From positions 1,984,001 to 2,048,000 of the forward strand of contig OY760687.1 of assembly GCA_963663945.1 (NCBI GenBank): 64,000 nt of DNA, given 5' to 3'. This document shows positions 51,350 through 60,261 of the stretch, piece by piece. The notes below the pieces were generated by a model that did no database searches, had not been told where the DNA came from, and saw nothing but the letters and a program-made list of their open reading frames with translations. Source of the stretch: Bin87 sp963663945. GTDB taxonomy: Bacteria > Chloroflexota > Dehalococcoidia > Lucifugimonadales > UBA3495. Position 1 is the stretch's first letter, and every line of letters starts with the position of its first letter. A program made the position numbers and the translations under genes.

Positions 51350-52888
51350 ATGCCCGCCGGATTCAACGGCCTCCTGACCGTCACCGTTTTCCTGCCCGCC
51401 GTAGCGGCTCTGCTGCTGGCGGTCGGACTGGTGCGGGATGTCCGTCATATCCGCTGGTTCGCCGCGGCCGTAGCCGCAGCCGACCTGGTCCTCTCCGTGG
51501 TCGTTTTCGTGCTATTCCAGCCGGGAGGCGAAAGGTTCCAACTGGTCGACCGGATCGACTGGATCACCACCGATACGGTGCAGGCCAGCTATCTCCTGGG
51601 GGTGGACGGGATCAGCGCCCCGCTGGTCATGTTGACCGGGTTGCTTGGCCTGTGCGCCGTCTTCGTGTCGTTCCACATCAGCACCCGGGTTCGCGAGTAT
51701 TTCATCTGGCTGTTCGTTCTGCAGACCGCAGTCCTGGGCGTGTTCACAGCGCTGGACTTCCTGCTGTTCTTCCTGTTCTGGGAAATCGAACTGGTGCCGA
51801 TGTACCTGTTGATTTCGACCTGGGGCACCGGGCGGCGCGAATATTCAGCGATGAAGTTCCTGATCTTCACGATCCTGGGTTCGGCCTTCATGCTGGTCGC
51901 CATCGTGGGGGTATTCGTGAGCGCGGGTGTGGGCAGCTTCGACATGACGCGGCTGCTGGAGCCGGGCGGCGCGCTGGACGCTTCACGTGCCGCGCTACCG
52001 ATGGGGGTCCTGTTCTGGCTGTTCTTCATTGCCTTCGCCGTGAAGCTGCCAACATGGCCGGTCCACACCTGGTTGCCGGACGCTCATACCGACGCCCCCA
52101 CCGCCGGCAGCGTGATGCTGGCCGGCGTGATGCTGAAAATGGGCGGTTACGGTCTTCTGCGGATCAACGCCGGGATGTTCCCGGAACAACTGCAGCAATT
52201 CGCGCTGCCGATTGTGGCCCTTGGCGTTATCAGTGTTCTCTACGGCGCGGTGGTCACCTTGAGGCAGACCGACCTGAAACGGCTCATTGCATATTCCAGC
52301 GTCAGCCACATGGGATTGGTGCTGATCGGACTGGGCTCGGTCGCGGTGGTGGGCGGCGCTCTTACCGACGCCGGCCTGACCGGCGCGGCCATGCAGTTAT
52401 TTACACATGGGACCATCACCGGGCTGCTATTCGTGGCCGTGGGCATCTTGTACGAGCAGACACACACCCGGCACATTCCGGACCTGGGAGGCCTGGCGAA
52501 CCGTATGCCAATACTCTCCGGGGCGTTCCTGCTCGCGGGCGCGGCATCCCTTGGGTTGCCTCTGCTGAGCGGGTTCGTGTCCGAGATACTGGTCTTCTTC
52601 GGGGCATTCCGGGCATTCCCGGCGCTGACGATCCTGGCGGTTCTGGGCATCATCCTCGCTGCGGGGTATATCCTCTGGATGCTGCAGCGAACCCTGTTTG
52701 GCCCTCGCCCGGCGCGTTGGGATAACCTCACCGACGCCGCGCCGGTGGAATTGGTCCCGGTGGCCCTGCTGGTCATCAGCATCGTGGCCGTGGGCGTCTA
52801 TCCTGCCTGGCTTACCGACGTGTTCCGCGATGGCCTGGAGCCAATAGTGAACGGCTATAACGCAGGCCTGGCCGGAATACCCAAATAG
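51350..52888 (+). CDS. nuoM: Complex I subunit NuoM
   Basis: 512 residues with about 14 membrane helices; the second antiporter-like subunit. The channel glutamate is in FFLFWEIELVPMYLLI and the lysine in FAVKLPTWPVHTWLPDAHTDAPTAGSV (in parts). DLKRLIAYSSVSHMGLVLIG and the central LPLLSGFVSEILVFFG are also typical. Six bases separate it from nuoL. It ends with a short hydrophilic tail. Confidence 0.96.
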   Translation: MPAGFNGLLTVTVFLPAVAALLLAVGLVRDVRHIRWFAAAVAAADLVLSVVVFVLFQPGGERFQLVDRIDWITTDTVQASYLLGVDGISAPLVMLTGLLGLCAVFVSFHISTRVREYFIWLFVLQTAVLGVFTALDFLLFFLFWEIELVPMYLLISTWGTGRREYSAMKFLIFTILGSAFMLVAIVGVFVSAGVGSFDMTRLLEPGGALDASRAALPMGVLFWLFFIAFAVKLPTWPVHTWLPDAHTDAPTAGSVMLAGVMLKMGGYGLLRINAGMFPEQLQQFALPIVALGVISVLYGAVVTLRQTDLKRLIAYSSVSHMGLVLIGLGSVAVVGGALTDAGLTGAAMQLFTHGTITGLLFVAVGILYEQTHTRHIPDLGGLANRMPILSGAFLLAGAASLGLPLLSGFVSEILVFFGAFRAFPALTILAVLGIILAAGYILWMLQRTLFGPRPARWDNLTDAAPVELVPVALLVISIVAVGVYPAWLTDVFRDGLEPIVNGYNAGLAGIPK

Positions 52889-52908
52889 CCTCATAAACCG
52901 GAATCGCA

Positions 52909-54423
52909 ATGACCGCATATGACCTTTACCTGATTTCGCCCTATCTGGCCATGGCCGCACTGGCCATGCTGGTGATTGTCGCGGATCTGGTCACACGTCG
53001 CACCGGTTTCCTGGTCGGGCTGTCGTTTGTCGGGCTGGCGGCGCCGGCGGCGTTGAGCGCATGGCAATTGGTGGACCTGACCAGCAGCGGAGCCACGGAG
53101 CTCACTGCGGAAAACTCGGTCATCCTGTACACCCTGTCGATAGACCGGTTCGCGCTGTTTTTCAACTTCCTGATCCTGGCAGCCGTCGGCCTGGTGGTCC
53201 TGGTGTCCAACGATTACGTGCGGCGCATGGAGCGGCTTCAGGGCGAGTACTTTGGCCTGATGTTGCTGTCTGCCACCGGCATGATGTTGATGGCGGCGGC
53301 CAGTGAGCTGATTTCCATTTATATCGCGCTGGAGCTGACCACCCTGCCCCTGGCGGCGCTGGCGGCGTTCCTGCCCAACGCGCGCTCCAGCGAAGCCGGG
53401 ATGAAGTTCCTGATCATCGGGGCGATCAGCAGCGCGGTGATGCTATACGGAATGGCGTTGATATACGGGTTCACCGGAAGCACCCGTTTGGACGAGATCG
53501 CAGTCGCTCTCGCGGCAAGTCCACAATCGGGCATCGTGCCTTTCGGCAGCATGGCGGTCCTGCTGGCGGTGGTACTCCTGCTCGTGGGGTTCGGTTTCAA
53601 GATGTCCGCCGCTCCGTTCCAGATGTGGGTGCCGGATGTGTACGAGGGCGCGCCGACGCCGATGGTCGCCTTCCTGTCGGTCGCGAGCAAGGCTGCGGCG
53701 TTCGCACTGGTTCTGCGGGTCTTCTACATCGGATTCGAAGCGCTGGACGGCGACTGGTGGGTCCTGTTGGCGGGATTGGCCGCGCTGTCCATGACCATCG
53801 GAAACCTGGTGGCGATATCCCAACGGAACATCAAGCGGTTGTTCGGTTACAGCACCATTGCCCACGCGGGCTACATCCTGGTCGGAGTAGCCGCCGTAGC
53901 CACCGTGGGAGACGATTCCGCCAGCTTCGGACCCAGCAGCGTGCTGTTCTACCTGGTGGCATACGCCGCGGCGAACCTCACGGCTTTCTTCGCCATCGTG
54001 TGCATCGGCAACCGGATCAACAGTGATGAGATCGAGGACTATGCGGGGATGCTGAGACGTGCCCCGTTCCTGGCCATTGCGCTGGCGCTGGCGCTCATCG
54101 CCCTGATCGGGGTGCCTCCCACCGGGATATTCATGGCCAAGATCTATATCTTCGCCGCCGCCATCAACACCGGTGAATCTCTGATGACCTGGCTGGTGAT
54201 CATCGGGGTGGTGAACAGCGTGGTTTCGGCCTATTACTATCTCCGCGTGATCAAGGTGATGTTTCTGCAGCCAGCGATTCACACGGAGCGATTGGGCGGT
54301 TCCTGGCCGGTCAACGTGGCGGTGGGAGTGGCGGCCCTGTGCGTGATCTGGCTGGGCGTCGCGCCGGTGGTCATATTCCGAGCGGCAGAACAGGCGGCAG
54401 TTGTGCTGCTGTCTGGCGGGTAA
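52909..54423 (+). CDS. nuoN: Complex I subunit NuoN
   Basis: 504 residues with about 14 membrane helices; the third antiporter-like subunit, next to NuoK. ISIYIALELTTLPLAALAAF carries the glutamate, and FGFKMSAAPFQMWVPDVYEGAPTPMVAFLSVASKAAAF (in parts) the channel lysine. NIKRLFGYSTIAHAGYILVG is also conserved. It is the last complex I gene; no nuoE, nuoF or nuoG follows, and nadK starts 22 bp later. Confidence 0.96.
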   Translation: MTAYDLYLISPYLAMAALAMLVIVADLVTRRTGFLVGLSFVGLAAPAALSAWQLVDLTSSGATELTAENSVILYTLSIDRFALFFNFLILAAVGLVVLVSNDYVRRMERLQGEYFGLMLLSATGMMLMAAASELISIYIALELTTLPLAALAAFLPNARSSEAGMKFLIIGAISSAVMLYGMALIYGFTGSTRLDEIAVALAASPQSGIVPFGSMAVLLAVVLLLVGFGFKMSAAPFQMWVPDVYEGAPTPMVAFLSVASKAAAFALVLRVFYIGFEALDGDWWVLLAGLAALSMTIGNLVAISQRNIKRLFGYSTIAHAGYILVGVAAVATVGDDSASFGPSSVLFYLVAYAAANLTAFFAIVCIGNRINSDEIEDYAGMLRRAPFLAIALALALIALIGVPPTGIFMAKIYIFAAAINTGESLMTWLVIIGVVNSVVSAYYYLRVIKVMFLQPAIHTERLGGSWPVNVAVGVAALCVIWLGVAPVVIFRAAEQAAVVLLSGG

Positions 54424-54445
54424 GATTCCGAATGGACTTGAGCAG

Positions 54446-55297
54446 ATGAAGACCGTCGGAATCGCATACAACGATCTGATACCCGAGGCCCTGGACTTAG
54501 CCCATGCCATCGTCGGCGAGTTGAACCTTGGGTCCGACACCTGGATCCTGCGAGCGGAAGACGCCGAAGACCTCAGCCTGCGGGCGAAAGGCAGGGATCT
54601 GGTGATCACAATCGGCGGCGACGGGACGATCCTGCGCGTAAATCGCGCCATTGCACCCCAGGGCATACCTCTGGTGGGGATAAATATGGGGCGCCTGGGT
54701 TTCATGACGGAACTGACGGTGCCCGGTGTAATGGAGCAATTGCCCCGGTATTTGAACGAAGACATGCGGGTCTCAGAGCACAGCATGCTCATGGCGACCG
54801 TGTTCCGCCGAGGCGATGACGAGGGAACGGTCGGCGAGGGACCCTACCACGCCCTGAACGACGTCGTGCTTTCCCGAAGCCGGGTATCCCGCGTGATCAC
54901 GGTGCGGGCGGTGATCGACGGCGCTGACGTGTCCACTTTCCGCGCCGACGGGGTGATACTGGCGACGGCGACGGGAAGCACCGGTTACAGTTTCGCCGCA
55001 GGTGGGCCCATCGTCGATCCGCTATCCGACGACGTGGTGCTCACCCCGCTGGCGTCTCACGTGGGGTTGACGACCCCGCTGGTGCTGCGGCCGACCAGCA
55101 GCGTCGATTTCCGCCTGGAGGGGTCGCAGGAAGCGATCATCAGCGTGGACGGGTTTGAGAACCACCCGATTGAGCCGGGCGACTGGATCCGCGTCACCCG
55201 TAGCCCGTATCGGGCGAGGTTCCTCAGGGCCAACGAGCACAACTACTTCTGGGCGACTCTTACCCGAAGGCTGGGGTTCAGCCTGACGGGACGCTAG
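54446..55297 (+). CDS. nadK: NAD kinase
   Basis: 283 residues from the ATG at 54446. It phosphorylates NAD to NADP. The diagnostic GGDGT is in VITIGGDGTILRVNRA, followed by GINMGRLGFMTEL, the NE/D-type ALNDVVLSR region and ATATGSTGYSFAAGGPIVDP with the conserved substrate loop. Read through from nuoN with 22 bp between, so NADP supply may be tied to complex I expression. Confidence 0.95.
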   Translation: MKTVGIAYNDLIPEALDLAHAIVGELNLGSDTWILRAEDAEDLSLRAKGRDLVITIGGDGTILRVNRAIAPQGIPLVGINMGRLGFMTELTVPGVMEQLPRYLNEDMRVSEHSMLMATVFRRGDDEGTVGEGPYHALNDVVLSRSRVSRVITVRAVIDGADVSTFRADGVILATATGSTGYSFAAGGPIVDPLSDDVVLTPLASHVGLTTPLVLRPTSSVDFRLEGSQEAIISVDGFENHPIEPGDWIRVTRSPYRARFLRANEHNYFWATLTRRLGFSLTGR

Positions 55298-55309
55298 GCA
55301 GAGGCCGTA

Positions 55310-55858
55310 ATGACTACGCATCCGGACAACGAACCAACCATTTCGTCGCGCCACATTTACAGCGGGCGCATAATCGATGTGCGTGTCGACACGGTTCGTT
55401 TGCAGAACGGACGGGAGAGCACCCGCGAAATCGTGGACCACGCGCCGTCGATTTGCGTGGTGCCAGTGGATGCTGAGGGCAATGTCCTGATGGTGCGGCA
55501 GTACCGTAAACCCACGGGTGGCTTCCTCCTGGAGGTTCCGGCTGGAGGGATCGAAGAGGGCGAATCGCCCGAAGAGGCAACTCGCCGAGAGTTGCAAGAG
55601 GAGATCGGTCACACCGCCGACAGGTTGGAGTCTTTGAGTTCATTCTGGTTGGCCCCGGGTTGGTGTTCGGAGTACATGTACGCATTTCTGGCCACGGGCC
55701 TGAGCCCGGCGAACCTGGACTCGGATGAGGATGAGTTCATCGAGGTGGTCCGGGTGCCGCTGTCCGAAGCGCTGGATGTAATCACCTCCGGCCAGGTTCA
55801 GGACGCCAAGAGCGTGGCTTCGCTACTGCTGGCGGCGAGAACCCTTGGCTCTGAATAG
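55310..55858 (+). CDS. NUDIX hydrolase, ADP-ribose pyrophosphatase-like (copy 1)
   Basis: 182 residues. The Nudix box fits GX5EX7REUXEEXGU (GIEEGESPEEATRRELQEEIGH, in parts, near residues 85-106). The N-terminal beta strands and FWLAPGWCSEYMYAFLA resemble NudF-type ADP-ribose pyrophosphatases, which cleave ADP-ribose to AMP and ribose phosphate. It is followed by a paralogue of equal length 10 bp later. It starts 12 bp after nadK, in an apparent NAD(P)-related cluster. Confidence 0.9.
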   Translation: MTTHPDNEPTISSRHIYSGRIIDVRVDTVRLQNGRESTREIVDHAPSICVVPVDAEGNVLMVRQYRKPTGGFLLEVPAGGIEEGESPEEATRRELQEEIGHTADRLESLSSFWLAPGWCSEYMYAFLATGLSPANLDSDEDEFIEVVRVPLSEALDVITSGQVQDAKSVASLLLAARTLGSE

Positions 55859-55868
55859 CCCTCCACAA

Positions 55869-56417
55869 ATGGCGAGCATTAGAGAGAGGCCGGCGCCCAA
55901 GGGATCGCGATGGATCTACCGGGGCCAGTTCATCAACCTCAGGGAAGACACGGGCCTCCAGGAGGACGGTCAACAAGACACGTCGGTAATCGTCGAATAC
56001 CCGTCCTCGGTTTGCGTCGTGCCGGTGTCCGCGGATGGCACGGTGTTGCTGGTTCGTCAATTCCGGAAGCCGGCCGAGGAGTTCCTGCTTGAAGCGCCGG
56101 CCGGCAAGATGGAGCCGGGCGAAATGCCGGAAGCCGCGGCGATCAGAGAATTGCAGGAAGAGATCGGACATACCGCCGGGCGACTGGATCCGTTGGCCAC
56201 CTTCTACACCGAGCCCGTGCTATGCACCCAGCGTATGCACGTATTCCTGGCGCGGGACCTGACGCCGGCCAGGCTGTCGGCCGATGATGACGAGTTCATC
56301 GACGTGCAGACCGTTGAGATGGATCGAGTAGCGGGGTTGATCGCTGACGGATCGATACGAGACGCCAAGAGCATAAGCGCGCTGTTGCTAGCGACGCGGG
56401 TTATAGGCGATAATTAG
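55869..56417 (+). CDS. NUDIX hydrolase, ADP-ribose pyrophosphatase-like (copy 2)
   Basis: 182 residues from the ATG at 55869; a TTG at 55845 inside the previous gene is less likely. The Nudix box KMEPGEMPEAAAIRELQEEIGH (in parts) is intact. About half the positions match copy 1 by eye, including RQ-RKP, LLE-PAG and the shared ELQEEIGHTA and DDEFI segments, so the pair arose by tandem duplication. The loop after the box differs (FYTEPVLCTQRMHVFLA instead of FWLAPGWCSEYMYAFLA), which suggests a different substrate. Confidence 0.9.
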   Translation: MASIRERPAPKGSRWIYRGQFINLREDTGLQEDGQQDTSVIVEYPSSVCVVPVSADGTVLLVRQFRKPAEEFLLEAPAGKMEPGEMPEAAAIRELQEEIGHTAGRLDPLATFYTEPVLCTQRMHVFLARDLTPARLSADDDEFIDVQTVEMDRVAGLIADGSIRDAKSISALLLATRVIGDN

Positions 56418-56494
56418 CCGCCGCTAATCGGCGCGCCGCTTGTGAGCGCCATCAACCGCCGGACTCTGCGGCGCCCGGCCGGAGGAAAACACAC

Positions 56495-58183
56495 ATGGCA
56501 GAGGTTTTGCAACACGACGTGTTGGTGGTCGGCGCTGGTCTGGCCGGCATGCGGGCCGCGATCGCGGCGCGGGCCGGCGGTGCGAACACCGCCATCATCA
56601 GCAAGGTCCACCCGGTTCGCAGCCATTCGAATGCGGCCCAGGGCGGCATCAACGCGGCTCTCCTGGATCGCGGCGATGACTGGGAGGACCACGCCTACGA
56701 CACCATCAAAGGTAGCGACTTCCTGGGAGACCAGGACGCCATTGAAGTGATGTGCCGTCAGGCGGGCGCTTCCCTGATCGACATGGAACACATGGGCGTC
56801 ACGTTCAACCGGGACGATGACGGCCGTCTGGGTACGCGGGCTTTCGGTGGTCAGCGCCGGGCGCGCACCTTTTTCGTCGGCGACTTCACGGGGCAGGCTC
56901 TGCTCCACGTGATGTTCGAACAGCTCATCAAGTCCGGCGTGCAACGCTACGAAGAATGGTTCGTCACCGCCTTGATCATGGAAGACGGGCAGGCGTCGGG
57001 CGTCATGGCGTTGGAGATTCGCACCGGCGAACTGCATTTGATCCGAGCGAAGTCGGTCATCCTCGCAACCGGCGGATGCGGGCGGCTGTTCGAGCCCAGC
57101 ACCAACGCGCTCATCGTCACCGGCGACGGAATGGGCTTGGTGTACAACGCGGGCGGTCAGCTGATGGACATGGAGATGGTGCAATACCATCCCACGACCC
57201 TGGCCGGTAGCGGCGTGCTGATTTCCGAAGCAGCGCGCGGCGAAGGCGCTTATCTGCGGGATAAAGACGGGAACCGCTTCATGGAGAAATACGCTCCCAA
57301 CATGATGGAGTTGGCTTCACGAGACGTGGTGTCCCGCGCCGAACAGACGGAGATCAACGGCGGCAACGGCGTCGACGGGTGCGTATATCTGGACTGCACG
57401 CACCTCGGCGAGGCGCTGATCATGGAAAAGCTAAGCCAGATCAGGGAGATCGGCATCGACCTGGCCGGAACCGACATGATCCGGGAGCCCATTCCGATCC
57501 GACCCGGCATGCATTACATCATGGGCGGCATCAAGACGGACATTGAGGGCCGAACCAACCTGAATGGTGTGTACGCCGCGGGCGAGTGCGCCAACGTGAG
57601 CGTGCACGGCGGGAACAGGCTCGGAGCCAACTCGCTTCTGGACACCATCGTGTTCGGCGAACGGGCGGGGAACCACGCGTCGGAGTTCACGCGCCACATG
57701 AGCTATCCTGAATTCGACATCAACGGCACGCTGAATCGCGAAAGGCGCCGGATCCAGGAGATGCTGGACCGTCCCGAGAATGGGGACCGGTGGTCGGCCA
57801 TTCGGCGGGATATGGGTGAGTCGATGAACCGGAACGTCGCGGTTTTCCGCAATGAAGAAGGCATCGAGGAAACCATCGACGACCTGCACCAACTGCGCCG
57901 CCGATACGAGAACGTTCCGGTCCACAACAAGGGCAAGAATTTCAACACCGACCTGATTTTCGCGCTGGAGTTGGGGTACATGCTGGACTGCGCCGACACC
58001 ATCGCGGTCGGAGCCCTGGATCGGAAAGAAAGCCGGGGCGCACAGTTCCGCACGGATTACCCAGAGCGGAACGACGAAGAATGGCTGCACCACATCGTCC
58101 TGACCAAGGGCGACGGGGGACCCGTAACATCCGAATTGCCGGTGACTATAACCAAGTGGACGCCGGAGGAGAGGAAATACTAG
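56495..58183 (+). CDS. sdhA: Succinate dehydrogenase/fumarate reductase flavoprotein subunit
   Basis: 562 residues. The N-terminal dinucleotide motif GAGLAGMRAA and the covalent-FAD histidine region RSHSNAAQGGINAA are present. Active-site segments QYHPTTL, ARGEGAYLRD, SRDVVSRA, GMHYIMGGI and NRLGANSLLD follow. It oxidises succinate to fumarate, or works in reverse. GGAGGAAAA precedes the ATG; sdhB starts 3 bp after the stop. Sequence alone does not decide the direction of the reaction. Confidence 0.95.
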   Translation: MAEVLQHDVLVVGAGLAGMRAAIAARAGGANTAIISKVHPVRSHSNAAQGGINAALLDRGDDWEDHAYDTIKGSDFLGDQDAIEVMCRQAGASLIDMEHMGVTFNRDDDGRLGTRAFGGQRRARTFFVGDFTGQALLHVMFEQLIKSGVQRYEEWFVTALIMEDGQASGVMALEIRTGELHLIRAKSVILATGGCGRLFEPSTNALIVTGDGMGLVYNAGGQLMDMEMVQYHPTTLAGSGVLISEAARGEGAYLRDKDGNRFMEKYAPNMMELASRDVVSRAEQTEINGGNGVDGCVYLDCTHLGEALIMEKLSQIREIGIDLAGTDMIREPIPIRPGMHYIMGGIKTDIEGRTNLNGVYAAGECANVSVHGGNRLGANSLLDTIVFGERAGNHASEFTRHMSYPEFDINGTLNRERRRIQEMLDRPENGDRWSAIRRDMGESMNRNVAVFRNEEGIEETIDDLHQLRRRYENVPVHNKGKNFNTDLIFALELGYMLDCADTIAVGALDRKESRGAQFRTDYPERNDEEWLHHIVLTKGDGGPVTSELPVTITKWTPEERKY

Positions 58184-58186
58184 GCT

Positions 58187-59194
58187 ATGGACGTTACCAT
58201 CCGGGTGAAACGACAGGATCCCGACGCGGAAGGCGAACGCCGGCTGCCTTACTGGCAGGAATACCCGGTCACCATCGCTGACAATGCCACGGTCCTGGAT
58301 GCGCTGATCCAGATACGGGAAGACGATGACGGCACGCTGTCGCTGCGATGTTCGTGTCGCAGCGCGATCTGTGGGTCGTGCGCGATGCGCATCAATGGTC
58401 ATGCGGGACTGGCCTGCAAGACCATTGCCAACACGGTGGTGCAGGACGGAGTCATCACCGTGGAGCCCGCCGGCGTCATGCCGGTGGTCAAGGATCTGGT
58501 CGTCAACTTTGACCTGTTCTGGGAAAAGATCGAAGCGGTGGACCCGTTCCTGAAGCACATGGGCCGTGAACCGGAAGGTGAGTACATCGTGTCCAACGAC
58601 GCGATGCTGCATCTTTCCGGTGTCACCGCATGCATCATGTGCGGAGCCTGCGTCTCCGACTGTACGGTGCTAGAGGTGGACCCGACCTTCCTGGGTCCTG
58701 CGGCGCTGGCCAAAGCCTACCGGTTCACCGCCGACCCGCGCGACGGCGACAGCGACGGCGTGTCCATGGAACGTCTGTGGGCATTGAGCGAACCCACTGG
58801 CATCTGGGACTGCACGCGCTGCAATGAATGCGTACAGGCCTGCCCCAAGGGCGTGGCCCCCATGGACCGCATCATGGCCATCCGCGAGCAGGCGATCCAG
58901 CAGGGTTACACCAACAACAACGGCGCCCGCCACACCGACGCATTTACCGAGTCGGTTGGGCACAGCGGCCGTCTGGACGAACTGAGGTTACCCATCAAAT
59001 CGGTCGGCGGGTTCACGAACATGCCGGCGCTGATGGACTACATGCCGGTGGCCTTCCGGGCTATCCGCAGGGGAAAGATGCCGCCGATCGCTCACAAAAA
59101 CGTGGAAAACGTCGAAGCGGTGCGGAGGCTCTTCCACCAGCTCGAACCGGATCCGCCGGCGCCGCGGGTCAGCAACAACTCGGCCTTCGGGTAG
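58187..59194 (+). CDS. sdhB: Succinate dehydrogenase/fumarate reductase iron-sulfur subunit, long form
   Basis: 335 residues, about 80 more than classical SdhB. The [2Fe-2S] cluster uses Cys57, Cys62, Cys65 and Cys77 (CRSAICGSC). Two further cluster motifs, CIMCGACVSDC and CTRCNECVQACPKGV, bind the other centres. The extra C-terminal region (about 265-335) contains LRLPIKSVGGF and IRRGKMPPIAHKNVENVEAVR, seen in forms that work with an HdrB-like third subunit. It passes electrons from SdhA towards quinone. Confidence 0.94.
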   Translation: MDVTIRVKRQDPDAEGERRLPYWQEYPVTIADNATVLDALIQIREDDDGTLSLRCSCRSAICGSCAMRINGHAGLACKTIANTVVQDGVITVEPAGVMPVVKDLVVNFDLFWEKIEAVDPFLKHMGREPEGEYIVSNDAMLHLSGVTACIMCGACVSDCTVLEVDPTFLGPAALAKAYRFTADPRDGDSDGVSMERLWALSEPTGIWDCTRCNECVQACPKGVAPMDRIMAIREQAIQQGYTNNNGARHTDAFTESVGHSGRLDELRLPIKSVGGFTNMPALMDYMPVAFRAIRRGKMPPIAHKNVENVEAVRRLFHQLEPDPPAPRVSNNSAFG

Positions 59195-59240
59195 CGACCC
59201 CGCCCGACGGTCACAGCACCACTGTCATCCCAAGGCCATT

Positions 59241-59264
59241 AGGGGCGAGCCGACATTCGCCCCT
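59241..59264 (+). terminator. Hairpin between sdhB and the HdrB-like gene
   Basis: 8-bp stem AGGGGCGA / TCGCCCCT with an 8-base loop and no T tract. It may be an attenuator or RNA-stability element that lowers expression of the third subunit, rather than a full terminator. Confidence 0.4.
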
Positions 59265-59299
59265 ATACTAGTGGCCGACCGATCCAAGAGGAGGAACTC

Positions 59300-60181
59300 G
59301 TGAAGTACGCTTTCTTTCCGGGCTGCGTTTCCCAGGGTGGAGCGCCCGAGCTTTACCCCGCGGCGCGCATGGTCTGCCAGCGGCTGGGGATAGAGCTGGA
59401 GGAAATTCCCGGGTGGACCTGTACCGGGGCCGGAGTTATACAGGAAAAGAATCAGCTGTTTGGGGACACCCTGAACGCCCGGAACTTCGCCAAAGCGGAA
59501 CGGATGGGCCTCCCCATTCTCACCATTTGCAGCACGTGCCAGGGCGTGATGTCGCAGGCCAACCACCGGATGCGCAACCCCGAGTACCTGGCCGAAATCA
59601 ATTCGTACCTCGCTGAAGAAGGCCTGGAGTACAGCGGCAACTCGGAGCCCAAGCACTTGCTGTGGATCCTGATCGAGGACTACGGCCTCGACCGTCTGGG
59701 CGGCTACATAACGCGCCAACTGACCGACCTCAAGATTGCTCCGTTCTACGGGTGCTATATCGTGCGGCCGACCGAGGCGCTGGATATTGCCGACCATCCC
59801 GAACGGCAGCAATCGCTGGAAATGCTGATACAGACGCTGGGCGCGACGCTGGTGGATTTCGAGGGCAAAACCCGCTGCTGCGGTTTTCCGATCCTCACCA
59901 TCAACCAGAAGAACTCGATGGCCATGGTCGGCAAGCACACCTCCGAGGTCAAGGACCTCGGCGCGGACGCTATGGTCACGCCGTGCCCGCTGTGTCACCT
60001 CAACCTGGACGGCTTCCAGCCCAAGGCAGCCTCCCAGGCCCGCCGGTCGATCGACCTGCCCATTCTGCACATGCCACAGTTGATCGGCTTGGCCATGGGT
60101 ATGTCGCCGTCTGAGTTGGGCATGAAACGGCACATCATCAGCACGGGCCCGCTGGAAGTCAAAGCCGGTTTGCGGCGCTGA
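59300..60181 (+). CDS. HdrB-like cysteine-rich (CCG-domain) subunit, probable SdhE-type partner
   Basis: 293 residues from a GTG with AAGAGGAGGAA upstream. It has two CCG-type cysteine domains as in heterodisulfide reductase subunit B and the SdhE subunit of non-classical succinate dehydrogenases. The second is complete (GCYIVRP, RCCGFPI, CPLCHLNLD). The first has GCVSQ, WTCTGAG and CSTCQG, where the usual Cys-Cys pair is Cys-Thr, so its cluster may differ. There are no membrane helices. With no SdhC/D nearby, it probably anchors or completes the complex encoded by sdhAB. Confidence 0.85.
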   Translation: MKYAFFPGCVSQGGAPELYPAARMVCQRLGIELEEIPGWTCTGAGVIQEKNQLFGDTLNARNFAKAERMGLPILTICSTCQGVMSQANHRMRNPEYLAEINSYLAEEGLEYSGNSEPKHLLWILIEDYGLDRLGGYITRQLTDLKIAPFYGCYIVRPTEALDIADHPERQQSLEMLIQTLGATLVDFEGKTRCCGFPILTINQKNSMAMVGKHTSEVKDLGADAMVTPCPLCHLNLDGFQPKAASQARRSIDLPILHMPQLIGLAMGMSPSELGMKRHIISTGPLEVKAGLRR

Positions 60182-60210
60182 ACCGGTACGCAGGCTGAAA
60201 CCCAAAACAG

Positions 60211-60238
60211 AAGGGCGGGATAACTCCCGCCCTTTTCT
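60211..60238. terminator. Bidirectional rho-independent terminator
   Basis: 10-bp stem AAGGGCGGGA / TCCCGCCCTT with loop TAAC, followed by TTCT on the plus strand and by CTGTTTT on the minus strand. It serves both the HdrB-like gene and the convergent aminotransferase gene. Confidence 0.85.
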
Positions 60239-60261
60239 ATTGTGGACGCAGTCCGCGGATG

